From positions 1-20,632 of the forward strand of contig CAYSUY010000058.1 of the NCBI GenBank assembly GCA_964434345.1: a stretch of DNA of 20,632 nucleotides. The letters run 5' to 3'. Of the stretch, positions 7,791 through 15,724 are shown in pieces (the stretch's first letter is position 1; every line of letters begins with the position of its first letter). The notes beneath the pieces were generated by a model that made no database searches, was not told the origin of the DNA, and saw nothing but the letters and a program-made list of their open reading frames with translations. This DNA comes from CAIOSQ01 sp964434345. GTDB taxonomy: Bacteria; Pseudomonadota; Alphaproteobacteria; CACIAM-22H2. The position numbers and the translations under genes are program-made.

Positions 7791-9853
7791 CAAAACGACA
7801 ACCCGAAGCGGGCGATCACCGTGCGCCCCGGAAGCGGATAGGCATTGACGCGTCCGAACGTGGTCGAACTCGCGACGCCATAGTCGAAGTAGCGCGCATC
7901 CAGAAGATTATGCGCGGACAACGACCAGCGAAACGCGTCGATCTCGCCGCCGAGCCGCAGATCCACAGCCGTATGACCCGGGATCTGCGGTTGAAAATTC
8001 GCCTGGTCGTTGTCGTAGCGGCGATCACCGACGCGCCGGACCGACGCGTCGAGGACGACGAGCCGCTCCACGATGTCCCAGGACAGGCCGAGATTGCCGG
8101 TCCAGCGCGACACCAGAGGCACGTCGTTGCCCTTGAAGGGTCCGTCCGAGAACTTCGCCTCGGTATAGGTCAACGCGCCGCGCAGCCTGACCGCATCGGT
8201 GACGCGATGCGACGCCGCCGTCTCGATCCCGCGTCTGCGGGTCGGGTCGAGATTGACGTTGGTGAACGTGCTCGGATCGAAATGGATCTCGTCGCGCAGG
8301 TGCATCTCGAAGGCGCTGATCTGCACCGCGAGATCGCCCCAGCGCTGGCGCAATCCGGCCTCGACGTCCCGCGATGTCTGCGTGCGCAAGGCGAAATCGA
8401 CGGGGACGCCGAACGGCGCCGCGCCGACGCGCTCGTCGACCGTAGGCAACCGGAAGCTTCGTCCGGCGCGCCCGAACACGGCCAACCCCGTCGTGAACCT
8501 GTGCTCGAGCCCGACATGCAACGCCGTATTGGTATCGTCCTGATCCAGCCCGACACCCTGCACCGCCGATCCCGTCGACGGCGCGCCGGCATCGAAGCGA
8601 TCACGTGCCGTCACGGCCGAGCGCTGCACGCGCAGTCCAGCCGAAAGATCGGTCGCGCTGCCCAGCGACACCGTCTCCTGCACATAGGCGGCGAGGCTCC
8701 GCTGCGTCAGGTCGTAGCGATGCGCCGGAACGTCCCCCTCGTTGACCATCCGATCGGAGCCGTAGAGGGAGTTGTAGACATCGAAGCCGGCGATCGCCTT
8801 GCCCTCGAGGCCTAGGAGGCGATGCCGGGCGACGATACGCGGCGTGAGCGACAGCGATGTCAGAGCCGTATCGGTGTACGTATTGAAGGCCGCACCGAAA
8901 TCGCTGAAGAACGCGGATTGCTGTTCCTTGCGGCGCACGCCGGCATCCACGATCAACTCGATGCCGTCGGCGATTTGGCGGGTCCCGCCCAGCACCAGGC
9001 CGACCCCCTGCTTGTCGGCGAAGTTGAAGGGTTCGTACGATCCGCGCCGGTCGCTGCGCAATTCGTCAAGGGTCGCCGAGACACGCCGCGGCCCAGGCAG
9101 ACCGAGATGCTGCGTGTCGGCGTTGAGCGCGACATAGACTTCACCGAGATCGATCGCGCGCCGGACCTCTGCGACCAGGCTGCGCTGCCGCAATTCGTTG
9201 TTCGTCCGGTACCCGGACGAACCGATCGCCGCGGCGTTCACGAGGAACGCGGTGTCGCCGATGGCGCGGCTCGCCACCACGCTTGCTTCGCCGTGACGAT
9301 GGCTTCCGACCCCCGCATCGGCACGCAGGGTCGGCTTTTCGTTGAAGGGGTTGCGCGTGACGATGTTGATGACCCCACCGACCGCGCCGTCGCCATAGAG
9401 CACAGCGCCGCCATTGCCGCGCGTGATCTCGATACGCTCGATGCTGGATCGTGGGATGGCGCTGAAATCGATGCCCGCCAGATCGAGATCGTTGAGCCGA
9501 CGTCCGTTGATGAGGACCAGCGTGTTCGGCGTCGCCGCCGCGCCGAACCCCCGCATGTCGATGATGGTGCCGGCGCCGTTGACCCCGCCGAAGAAGCTCT
9601 GCGTCTGCAATCCGGGCTGCGCGGACAGCACGTCCTGCAACGTCTCGCCCGGGAAACGTTCGATCTCCGACGCGGTGATCACGGTCGTCGAGGCGCCAGT
9701 GACCCCGTCGCCGAGACGGCTCGCCGTGACGATCGTCTCGGGCGCCGATCGTGGTGCCTGGGACTGCGCCTCGGCGGTGACGGCACCCAACCAGACGACA
9801 GCCGCCGGCAGGACGCCACGCAGGGGCGGCAAGGAAAAAATGGATGGACGCAT
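7790..9853 (-). CDS. btuB: TonB-dependent outer membrane receptor for vitamin B12 / corrinoids (BtuB-type)
   Basis: 687 residues. A signal peptide (MRPSIFSLPP, then a hydrophobic core, probable cut after AEA at 27-29) is followed by a TonB-box-like ETIVTASR (39-46). The plug domain has ETLQDVLSAQPGLQTQSF, DMRGFG, LVLINGRRLND and RIEITRGNGGAVLYGDGAVG, which continues into GVINIVT. The rest is a 22-strand-type beta barrel ending in the aromatic residue Phe (VIARFGLSF), as outer-membrane barrels require. ATG 9853 has a GGGAG site ten bases upstream. A cobalamin riboswitch in the 5' leader makes B12 or a related corrinoid the likely ligand. It is first gene of the btuB-btuF-btuC-btuD-tonB operon, so all five should be repressed when cobalamin is plentiful. 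Confidence 0.93.
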   Translation of the reverse strand: MRPSIFSLPPLRGVLPAAVVWLGAVTAEAQSQAPRSAPETIVTASRLGDGVTGASTTVITASEIERFPGETLQDVLSAQPGLQTQSFFGGVNGAGTIIDMRGFGAAATPNTLVLINGRRLNDLDLAGIDFSAIPRSSIERIEITRGNGGAVLYGDGAVGGVINIVTRNPFNEKPTLRADAGVGSHRHGEASVVASRAIGDTAFLVNAAAIGSSGYRTNNELRQRSLVAEVRRAIDLGEVYVALNADTQHLGLPGPRRVSATLDELRSDRRGSYEPFNFADKQGVGLVLGGTRQIADGIELIVDAGVRRKEQQSAFFSDFGAAFNTYTDTALTSLSLTPRIVARHRLLGLEGKAIAGFDVYNSLYGSDRMVNEGDVPAHRYDLTQRSLAAYVQETVSLGSATDLSAGLRVQRSAVTARDRFDAGAPSTGSAVQGVGLDQDDTNTALHVGLEHRFTTGLAVFGRAGRSFRLPTVDERVGAAPFGVPVDFALRTQTSRDVEAGLRQRWGDLAVQISAFEMHLRDEIHFDPSTFTNVNLDPTRRRGIETAASHRVTDAVRLRGALTYTEAKFSDGPFKGNDVPLVSRWTGNLGLSWDIVERLVVLDASVRRVGDRRYDNDQANFQPQIPGHTAVDLRLGGEIDAFRWSLSAHNLLDARYFDYGVASSTTFGRVNAYPLPGRTVIARFGLSF

Positions 9854-10104
9854 CGCACTCGGTCTCCCGCAATTGTCCGTGCCGCGGGCACGCGGCGACG
9901 GCGTGACATGAACCGATGCGAGGGATGGCGGACGAGGCGCAGGGAGCGGACTCCATGCGGCACGGATCGCCGCGAAACGCGACGATGACGCATCCTCTCC
10001 GCGCAGAAACAGGGCAAGAACCGCCCCGCCTCCGCATCGGAAACGACGTCACCGCTGCGTTCGACCGCTCCGTGTGGTGCGCCCCGCCCACCGGTTGGGT
10101 GACT
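9854..10104 (-). promoter_or_regulatory. Long 5' leader between the cobalamin riboswitch and btuB
   Basis: About 250 bases separate the riboswitch from the btuB start. Two hairpins are visible: a strong one at 9968-9984 (7-bp stem with one G-U pair, 3-base loop) and a short one at 9879-9891 (5-bp stem, 3-base loop) just upstream of the btuB ribosome-binding site (complement of 9864-9868). Neither is followed by a T run on the minus strand, so I cannot call an intrinsic terminator. They could be part of a translation- or Rho-type expression platform. Open frames through here are Arg-rich and unlike any protein I recognise. Confidence 0.4.
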
Positions 10105-10286
10105 GTGCAGGCAGGTCTCCTGGCTCGCGGGTCGCTGTCGCTGCGTCCGGCCTTCCCAGTTTCCCAGTGGCCATGTCGGACGCTGACTCGCCGCTCACAG
10201 TTGCGGGGGCAGCCCAGGTCTTGGTCCGTCACTGGACCGCACCCGGTTCCCTCTTTCCTCCCCGGCGCCAACCGGGGAACCTACAC
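10105..10286 (-). promoter_or_regulatory. Cobalamin (adenosylcobalamin) riboswitch
   Basis: Read on the minus strand, this contains the conserved core of the class I cobalamin riboswitch in order: GGTTCCCC with a GC hairpin (from about 10282), AAAGAGGGAACCGGGTGCGG, the B12 box GCTGCCCCCGCAACTGTGA (around 10195-10212), GCCACTGGGAAACTGGGAAG (around 10152-10172) and the closing GAGCCAGGAGACCTGCC (around 10111-10127). The 5' GTAGGT near 10285-10280 can pair with the 3' ACCTGC near 10110-10115 to close P1. Binding of adenosylcobalamin should reduce expression of the downstream btuB-led operon. The identity is very secure; exact ends are approximate. Confidence 0.96.
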
Positions 10287-10391
10287 ACCCGGACGATCCA
10301 CCGCCGGCACGCGCCGGGTCAAGCGCGATTCTTCCGGCTTCCGCGCTCGTCGGGGCTTGCGACACGGCGCGACGCCTGTCATCCGGTCTCC
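10287..10391. promoter_or_regulatory. Divergent promoter region of the btuB operon and cbiZ
   Basis: This short gap must drive the riboswitch transcript leftwards and cbiZ rightwards. A minus-strand candidate promoter is TTGACC (complement of 10317-10322) and GATCGT (complement of 10293-10298), 18 bases apart. Its expected start site falls just before the riboswitch, which is the right geometry; the -10 is a weak match. I see no convincing promoter or Shine-Dalgarno for cbiZ on the plus strand. Confidence 0.4.
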
Positions 10392-11048
10392 ATGATCGGA
10401 TTGTTCCGCATCGACTGCGCGCAGCCCTGGCTCGTCGCCCGGTTTCCAAAGGCCTGGCGGATGCTCAGCTGGTCGATGAACCGTCCAGGCCTCGTGCGGG
10501 CCGATCGCGTGGCATGGCTCGAAGTGAAGGACGCCGATCTGCCACTTGGCATCGATCCGCACGCGTTGCTGCGCACACGGCTCGCGGCGGCGGATCTCGA
10601 CGACGCGGTGGCGATGATGACGGCTCGCGATATCCGCCGACATCGCGACGCGACGACACGCGACGGGATTCACGTGGTGCACACACTGGTGACGCTCGGT
10701 CTCACCAACGGCGTCGGCTTCGATACGATGGGTAAAATCGTCCCGCGACGCACGCACACGGGTCCCGGGACGATCAACATCCTCGCGGCCGTGTCCAGGC
10801 CACTCTCCGAGCCCGCCCTCCTGGAGGCGATGGCGATCGTCGCGACCGCGCGCACCGCCGCACTGCTCGCGGAGGGCGGTTCCATCGCCGCGACCGGAAC
10901 CGACTGCATCGTCGTCGCCTGCCCCGACGACGAGGATGGCGACCCGTATGCCGGCCTGCACACGGCAGCGGGCCGTGCCATCGCGGGCGCCGTCTACGCC
11001 GCGACGCGCGCGGCACGCGCGGATTGGGAGACCGAGTTCACGACGTGA
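10392..11048 (+). CDS. cbiZ: Adenosylcobinamide amidohydrolase (CbiZ family)
   Basis: 218 residues. CbiZ cleaves the amide bond of adenosylcobinamide to give adenosylcobyric acid, letting cells salvage and remodel imported corrinoids. Family motifs are LVARFPKAWRMLSWSMNRPG (14-33), HTLVTLGLTNGVGF (97-110), GTINIL (126-131), TGTDCIVVA (168-176) and YAGLHTAAGRAIAGAVYAAT (186-205). I chose ATG 10392, since the conserved LVxRFP segment starts soon after it; the open frame extends further upstream only into riboswitch DNA. No clear Shine-Dalgarno precedes it. It is cytosolic. It lies divergent to the corrinoid uptake operon, a recurrent partnership that supports both assignments. It does not itself carry a riboswitch that I can see. 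Confidence 0.92.
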   Translation: MIGLFRIDCAQPWLVARFPKAWRMLSWSMNRPGLVRADRVAWLEVKDADLPLGIDPHALLRTRLAAADLDDAVAMMTARDIRRHRDATTRDGIHVVHTLVTLGLTNGVGFDTMGKIVPRRTHTGPGTINILAAVSRPLSEPALLEAMAIVATARTAALLAEGGSIAATGTDCIVVACPDDEDGDPYAGLHTAAGRAIAGAVYAATRAARADWETEFTT

Positions 11049-11134
11049 CGGGGCCGTGTTTCGTCGCTTGACCGCGGCGCCGCGCTGCATGACCTTTCCG
11101 GCTTGGGGACGATGTCGCTGGGGAGGGATATCGG
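11049..11134 (+). promoter_or_regulatory. Intergenic region upstream of the enolase-superfamily/ABC importer operon
   Basis: The 86-base gap after cbiZ holds a TTGACC (11068-11073) that could be a -35 element, but the -10 about 17 bases later (GACCTT, 11091-11096) is poor. A perfect 12-base palindrome, CGCGGCGCCGCG (11073-11084), lies directly after it and might be an operator, although such GC palindromes are common in this DNA. A strong Shine-Dalgarno GGGAGGG (11121-11127) serves the next gene. Read-through from cbiZ is also possible. Confidence 0.3.
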
Positions 11135-12253
11135 ATGAGGATCGCGAAGGTCGAAGCTGCGCAGATCGATTGGGGCACGACCGATCGGCGCGGCCCGTAC
11201 TCGGCATTCATCAGGGTCGAGACCGAGGACGGGCTCTGGGGGCTCGGCGAGGCCTCGCCGATGGAGGGCGGCCTCGCCTCCCTGCTCGTCGTCGCGAAGC
11301 ATATGGCGCCCTTCCTGACCGGCAAGGATCCGCTCGACCATGCCGTACTTCTCGATACCCTTCTGCACAGATGCATCAAGCTTGGTCCGGAAGGCGCGGT
11401 GACCGGCGCCCTCGCCGGGCTCGACATCGCCCTCTGGGATCTCAAGGGCAAGGCTCTGGGCCTGCCGATCCATAAACTGCTCGGCGGTGCCTGGCGCGAC
11501 GAGGTCGTCTGCTACGCCTCGATCGGCGGAAACGCCGCGCGCAGCGTCGATGATGTCCTGCGCGTCGTCGAACGACGCGTCACGAAGGAAAGGCCCGCGG
11601 CGGTCAAGATCCGGTGGGACGGCGACCGGACCAGGGAGAATGTCGACATTGCCGGCGACATCGCGAAGGCCAAGGCCGTGCGGCGCCTGCTCGGCGACGA
11701 CTTCACGATCGCCTTCGACGCCAACAACGGCTACTCCGTCGGCGGTGCCATACGCGTCGGCCGCGCACTCGAAGAACTCGGCTACGCGTGGTTCGAGGAA
11801 CCGGTGCAGCACTATCACATCTCGGCGATGGGCGAAGTCGCGCAGCGGCTCGACATCACCGTGTCGGCAGGAGAGCAGACCTACACGCTTCAGGGCCTCA
11901 AGGACCTGATCAACGCCGGCGTCAGGATGGTCCAGCCGGATATCGTGAAGATGGGCGGGATCACCGGCCTCATGCAGTGCGCGGCGATCGCGCATGCCCA
12001 TGGCGTGGAATTGGTTCCGCACCAGACTCAACCCACCATCGGCCATCTCGCCAATCTCCATGTGCTGGCGACGGTCATGCACCTGTCGAAGCCCATCGAG
12101 GTCGCGGACAATTGGGAACGCGCGGCTCCGATCTTCCCGCGCAACCCGTCGCAATCCCACGAAGGACGTTTCAAGATCCCGACCACGCCCGGCCTGGGAC
12201 TCGATTTCGACGCCGACGAACTCGCGCGTCGCTGGCGCCCAATCGTCTTCTGA
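11135..12253 (+). CDS. Mandelate racemase/muconate lactonizing enzyme family protein (enolase superfamily)
   Basis: 372 residues from ATG 11135, with GGGAGGG seven bases upstream. The N-terminal capping domain (1-125) is followed by the (beta/alpha)7-beta barrel. The catalytic set of the mandelate racemase subgroup is complete: base motif K158-x-R160 in AVKIRWDGD, metal ligands D195 (FDANNGY), E221 (WFEEP) and E247 (SAGEQ), and the Asp-His dyad D269 (QPDIVKMGG) with H296 (LVPHQTQ). Such enzymes abstract a proton alpha to a carboxylate, giving racemization or dehydration of hydroxy acids or sugar acids. The KxR in place of KxK resembles dehydratase-type subgroups, but the substrate cannot be told from sequence. 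It is cytosolic. It heads a six-gene operon with a complete dpp-type importer 34 bases downstream, so the importer probably brings in its substrate or a precursor. Confidence 0.9.
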   Translation: MRIAKVEAAQIDWGTTDRRGPYSAFIRVETEDGLWGLGEASPMEGGLASLLVVAKHMAPFLTGKDPLDHAVLLDTLLHRCIKLGPEGAVTGALAGLDIALWDLKGKALGLPIHKLLGGAWRDEVVCYASIGGNAARSVDDVLRVVERRVTKERPAAVKIRWDGDRTRENVDIAGDIAKAKAVRRLLGDDFTIAFDANNGYSVGGAIRVGRALEELGYAWFEEPVQHYHISAMGEVAQRLDITVSAGEQTYTLQGLKDLINAGVRMVQPDIVKMGGITGLMQCAAIAHAHGVELVPHQTQPTIGHLANLHVLATVMHLSKPIEVADNWERAAPIFPRNPSQSHEGRFKIPTTPGLGLDFDADELARRWRPIVF

Positions 12254-12287
12254 GACGCCGACCGATCCGCATGCAGGAGATCCGCCG

Positions 12288-13892
12288 ATGACCATGACCA
12301 TCACGCGCCGCCGTGCCGCTTCGTTCGGCGCATCCGCACTCGCCGCCCCGCTGATCGTCCCCGGCACCGCCGAGGCACAAGGCGCGCCGATCTCCATCGC
12401 TCTCGCGGCGCGCGCGCCAAGCGGTCTCAACCCGCAGCAACCCGGTCTGACCGGCGGCGACAACTGGGCGATCCGCCAGATCTTCGACACGCTCGCAAAA
12501 TCGGAAGACGGCACCTTCGCCGTCCGTCCCGAGGATTTTCGTCCGTCACTCGCGGAAAGCTGGGACATGTCGCCGGATGCGCGGACATGGACCTACCGTC
12601 TGCGTCGCGGCGTTCAATTCCACAAGGGATATGGCGAGATGACGTCCGAGGACGTCCTCTTCACCTTCGGACGCCATCTCGATCGCGGGATCGTGACCAA
12701 CCAGAAGGCGCTCTACGCGAACATCGCGACGGTGGAGGCTCCGGACCGGTACACGATACGCTTCTCGCTCAAGCGCCCCGATCCGCTGTTCAACGGCAGC
12801 GTCACGACGACCATCTCGGCATCGATCGTCAGCAAGAAGGCCTACGAGGAGCGTGGACAGCGCTTCAACATGGATCCGATCGGCACCGGCGCCTATCAGG
12901 TCGATGGGGTCAGTCCGACCGAAGGGGTCTCGCTCTCCGCGTTCGACGCGCATTTCGCGGGGGCCGCGACGACGCGGAACATCCGCATCGCCTTCATCGC
13001 CGACACGACGGCGCGTACCCTCGCCTTCGCTTCCGGCCAGGTCGACATGATCGAGGGCGTGCGTGCTCCGGGCTGGATCCCGACGATGCGCCAGCGCGCG
13101 CCGCAGACCATATTCGACGCAACGGCCCCGGGAAGCTTCAACAGCCTTCACATCAATCTCACGCGGCCGCCGCTGAACGACCTGCGCGTCCGTCAGGCCA
13201 TCAGGCTTGCGATCAACAACGCGCAAATCGCAGCCGCGTTCGTCGGCATGTCGGCACCGATGACGGGAATCATCGCGCCGCAATTCGCCGGCTCCGTCAA
13301 GGCCGAGGACCTCTCGCCGGACCTGCGCTACACGCCCGACATAGCCCGCGCGAAGTCGCTCCTCGCGGCCGCCGGTTTTCCGAACGGGGTCACCATCCCG
13401 TGCTTCACGAGCCAGCGCGAGGATTACGCCGCGATCATGCTGATCATCCAGGAGCAGCTCCGGGCCGCGGGCATCATCCTGGACCTCAAGATCATCGACC
13501 ATGCGACGATGCACGCCGAGAATCGTAAGGATCGCAACACGCTTGCTCTCTACTCGTCGAGCTATCCGCCCGTTCCGACACAGCCTTTCCTGCAGCAGCT
13601 CTGGGCTGCCGCGGAGGTCAAGGGCGACGGAACGGGGGGCGAGAACTACAGCCATTACGGCGCCGCCATTCCCGGCATCGACGCGCTCATCGAACGCGCG
13701 CAGGACGAGCCCGATTTTGCCCGGCGCACGGCCCTCATCCAGGACGTCGAGCGCCAGGTGCTGCGCGACCTGCCGCTTCTCGGAATCGTCACCCTCTCCT
13801 ACGTGATTGCGCGCAACCCGAGGGTGGACATCGGCTATCCGGTCAAGTCCGGGTACGCCTATTGGCCGCTGAACCGCGCGCGGCGGATCTGA
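12288..13892 (+). CDS. ABC transporter substrate-binding protein, family 5 (peptide/nickel/opine type)
   Basis: 534 residues from ATG 12288, with AGGAGA at 12275-12280 upstream; the frame open further upstream is shadow of the preceding gene. The N-terminus TITRRRAASFGASALAAPLI is a Tat-like signal, with probable cleavage after AEA (28-30). Family 5 landmarks are PSLAESWDMSPDARTWTYRL, RRGVQFHKGYGEMTSEDVLF, DPIGTGAY (about 202-209), and LRVRQAIRLAINN. The protein binds an oligopeptide, glutathione, opine or sugar-like ligand in the periplasm and delivers it to the permease pair encoded next. Nothing in the sequence fixes the ligand. The enolase-superfamily gene upstream suggests a hydroxy-acid- or sugar-acid-bearing substrate, which is inference. 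Confidence 0.9.
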   Translation: MTMTITRRRAASFGASALAAPLIVPGTAEAQGAPISIALAARAPSGLNPQQPGLTGGDNWAIRQIFDTLAKSEDGTFAVRPEDFRPSLAESWDMSPDARTWTYRLRRGVQFHKGYGEMTSEDVLFTFGRHLDRGIVTNQKALYANIATVEAPDRYTIRFSLKRPDPLFNGSVTTTISASIVSKKAYEERGQRFNMDPIGTGAYQVDGVSPTEGVSLSAFDAHFAGAATTRNIRIAFIADTTARTLAFASGQVDMIEGVRAPGWIPTMRQRAPQTIFDATAPGSFNSLHINLTRPPLNDLRVRQAIRLAINNAQIAAAFVGMSAPMTGIIAPQFAGSVKAEDLSPDLRYTPDIARAKSLLAAAGFPNGVTIPCFTSQREDYAAIMLIIQEQLRAAGIILDLKIIDHATMHAENRKDRNTLALYSSSYPPVPTQPFLQQLWAAAEVKGDGTGGENYSHYGAAIPGIDALIERAQDEPDFARRTALIQDVERQVLRDLPLLGIVTLSYVIARNPRVDIGYPVKSGYAYWPLNRARRI

Positions 13893-13905
13893 GGGCGCCG
13901 CGCCG

Positions 13906-14844
13906 ATGCTGCGCACGGTCGCCGCGCGGCTCCTGGATGCGGTGCCGACGGTCCTCCTGGTGTTGACGCTCGTCTTCGCGGCCCGGCGCCTGCTGCCCGG
14001 CGATCCGGCGCTGGTCGTCCTCGGCGAGTACGCGACCCAGGAGCAACTCGCGCTGTTTCGCAGCCGTCTCGGACTCGACCAGCCGCTCTGGCGACAATAC
14101 CTCGCCTTCATCGTCGACATGGTGACACTCGATTACGGCACCTCGATGATCAACGAGGCACCGGTGGCCCAGCTGCTCGCCGACAACCTCCCCTACACGA
14201 TCGAACTGACCCTTGCGGCGACCGGGATGGGCGTCGCGTTCGGCATCCCGCTGGGTGTGCTGGCCGCGGTCCATCGCGGTCGCGCCGCCGATGGAGGCGT
14301 GCGCCTCTTTTCCCTCGTGGGCTATGCCATCCCGGATTTCTACCTCGGCGCGCTGCTGCTGATCGTGTTCGCGCTCAATCTCGGCTGGTTCCCGGTCAAT
14401 GGCGGAGGAACGCACGCACTCGACCGCCTGTACCATGTGTTTCTCCCAGCCCTGACCCTCGCGTCGCTGAAGACCGCCTTCATCGCCCGGCTGACCCGCA
14501 CGGCGCTTCTCGAAGTGCTCGGCCGCGATTTCGTCCGCACCGCGCGCGCCAAGGGCGCGCCGGAGCGGCGTGTGATCTACCGCCATGCCCTGCGGAACGC
14601 TCTGCTTCCGGTCGTCACGGGGCTCGGTCTCAGTCTGCTCGCCACGCTGTCGGGATCGGTCGCGATCGAACTCGTCTTCAACCGGCCGGGGATAGGCGAA
14701 GTCCTGATCAGCGCCATCGCCAAACGCGACTATCCCGTGATCCAGGCGGGCGTCGTCGTGTTCGCGATCTTCGTCGTCGCCGTCAACCTGCTGGTCGACC
14801 TCGTCTACGCTCTCGTCGATCCACGGATCAGAGTGAAGGGATGA
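13906..14844 (+). CDS. ABC transporter permease, DppB/OppB type
   Basis: 312 residues, the usual length of DppB-type permeases, with about six membrane segments. The N-terminus has RLLPGDPALVVLGEYATQEQ, the conserved first periplasmic region of this family. The cytoplasmic coupling (EAA) loop reads FVRTARAKGAPERRVIYRHA with LRNALLP following, and VFNRPGIGEVL-type residues come later. Start ATG 13906 lies 13 bases after the previous stop, with GAGGG ten bases upstream. It pairs in the inner membrane with the DppC-type permease, whose start overlaps this stop (ATGA). Confidence 0.92.
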   Translation: MLRTVAARLLDAVPTVLLVLTLVFAARRLLPGDPALVVLGEYATQEQLALFRSRLGLDQPLWRQYLAFIVDMVTLDYGTSMINEAPVAQLLADNLPYTIELTLAATGMGVAFGIPLGVLAAVHRGRAADGGVRLFSLVGYAIPDFYLGALLLIVFALNLGWFPVNGGGTHALDRLYHVFLPALTLASLKTAFIARLTRTALLEVLGRDFVRTARAKGAPERRVIYRHALRNALLPVVTGLGLSLLATLSGSVAIELVFNRPGIGEVLISAIAKRDYPVIQAGVVVFAIFVVAVNLLVDLVYALVDPRIRVKG

Positions 14845-15722
14845 CACCGCAGCCGCGCCTCGAGCTGGATGCCGCCGCGGCCCCGCCGAGGGGCCACGCG
14901 TTGCGCGATCTGATCGCGCGGCAGGGCGTCGCGACTTGGCTGGCCCTCGCGACGATCCTCGTCTTCGTGGCGATCGCCGTGCTCGCGCCCGTCGTCGCGC
15001 CGCACGATCCTCTCGCGCAGAGTTATCTGCGCATCAATGCCCTGCCGAGCGGCGAACATTGGCTGGGAACCGACCAGTTCGGCCGGGACGTCCTGTCGCG
15101 CCTCGTCCACGGCGCGCGCAATTCTCTGGTCTTCGGGCTCGTGTCCCCCGTGATCGCGGCGGCGGTCGGCACCACGCTTGGGGTGATCGCCGGATATTTC
15201 GGCGGGCCCGTCGATCGCGTGATCAGCCGGTTGATCGACCTTCTCCTCGCCTTCCCCGAATTGCTGCTGGCGATCATGATCGCGGCGGCGCTCGGCGGCG
15301 GCTTCTGGAACGTCGTCTTCGTCATTGCGGTGGCCTTCGTGCCCGGGTTCGCACGGGTCGCGCGCGCGTCCACCCTCGCGGTGCGGCAGGAAGCCTATAT
15401 CGAGTCGGCGATCGCGGTGGGCTTGCGGACGCCGCTGATCATCTGGCGCCATGTCCTGCCCAACATCGCCGCGCCGATCGTCGTGCTGATGACGCTCTGG
15501 GTCGCGTCGGCGATCCGGCTGGAGGCGTCGCTGTCCTTCCTCGGGATCGGGACGCGTCCCCCCAATCCCAGCTGGGGCAACATCATTCGCGACGGGCTTG
15601 GCAACATCTTCGGATCGCCCTGGCCGATCATCGGCGCCGGCTTCGCGATCACGGCCGTGGTGCTGGCGTTCAACGTCGTCGGCGATTCGCTGCGCGACGC
15701 GCTCGACCCGGATGAACGCTGA
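14841..15722 (+). CDS. ABC transporter permease, DppC/OppC type
   Basis: 293 residues, typical for DppC. A short cytoplasmic N-terminus is followed by about six membrane segments. Landmarks are LAPVVAPHDPLAQSYLRINA, HWLGTDQFGRDVLSRLVHGA (the family's most conserved stretch), VIWRHV-type coupling loop residues IIWRHVLPNIAAPIVV, and LSFLGIGTRPPNPSWGNIIR. It ends in GDSLRDALDP, again family-typical. ATG 14841 overlaps the dppB-type stop by four bases. It is the second transmembrane half of the importer encoded in this operon. Confidence 0.92.
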   Translation: MTPQPRLELDAAAAPPRGHALRDLIARQGVATWLALATILVFVAIAVLAPVVAPHDPLAQSYLRINALPSGEHWLGTDQFGRDVLSRLVHGARNSLVFGLVSPVIAAAVGTTLGVIAGYFGGPVDRVISRLIDLLLAFPELLLAIMIAAALGGGFWNVVFVIAVAFVPGFARVARASTLAVRQEAYIESAIAVGLRTPLIIWRHVLPNIAAPIVVLMTLWVASAIRLEASLSFLGIGTRPPNPSWGNIIRDGLGNIFGSPWPIIGAGFAITAVVLAFNVVGDSLRDALDPDER

Positions 15723-15724
15723 CG

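Noticed and set aside
9679..10017. Arg-rich small open frame in the riboswitch leader
   Set aside because: It runs far into btuB in another frame, is strongly Arg-biased, and its Shine-Dalgarno is too close to the ATG to be convincing.
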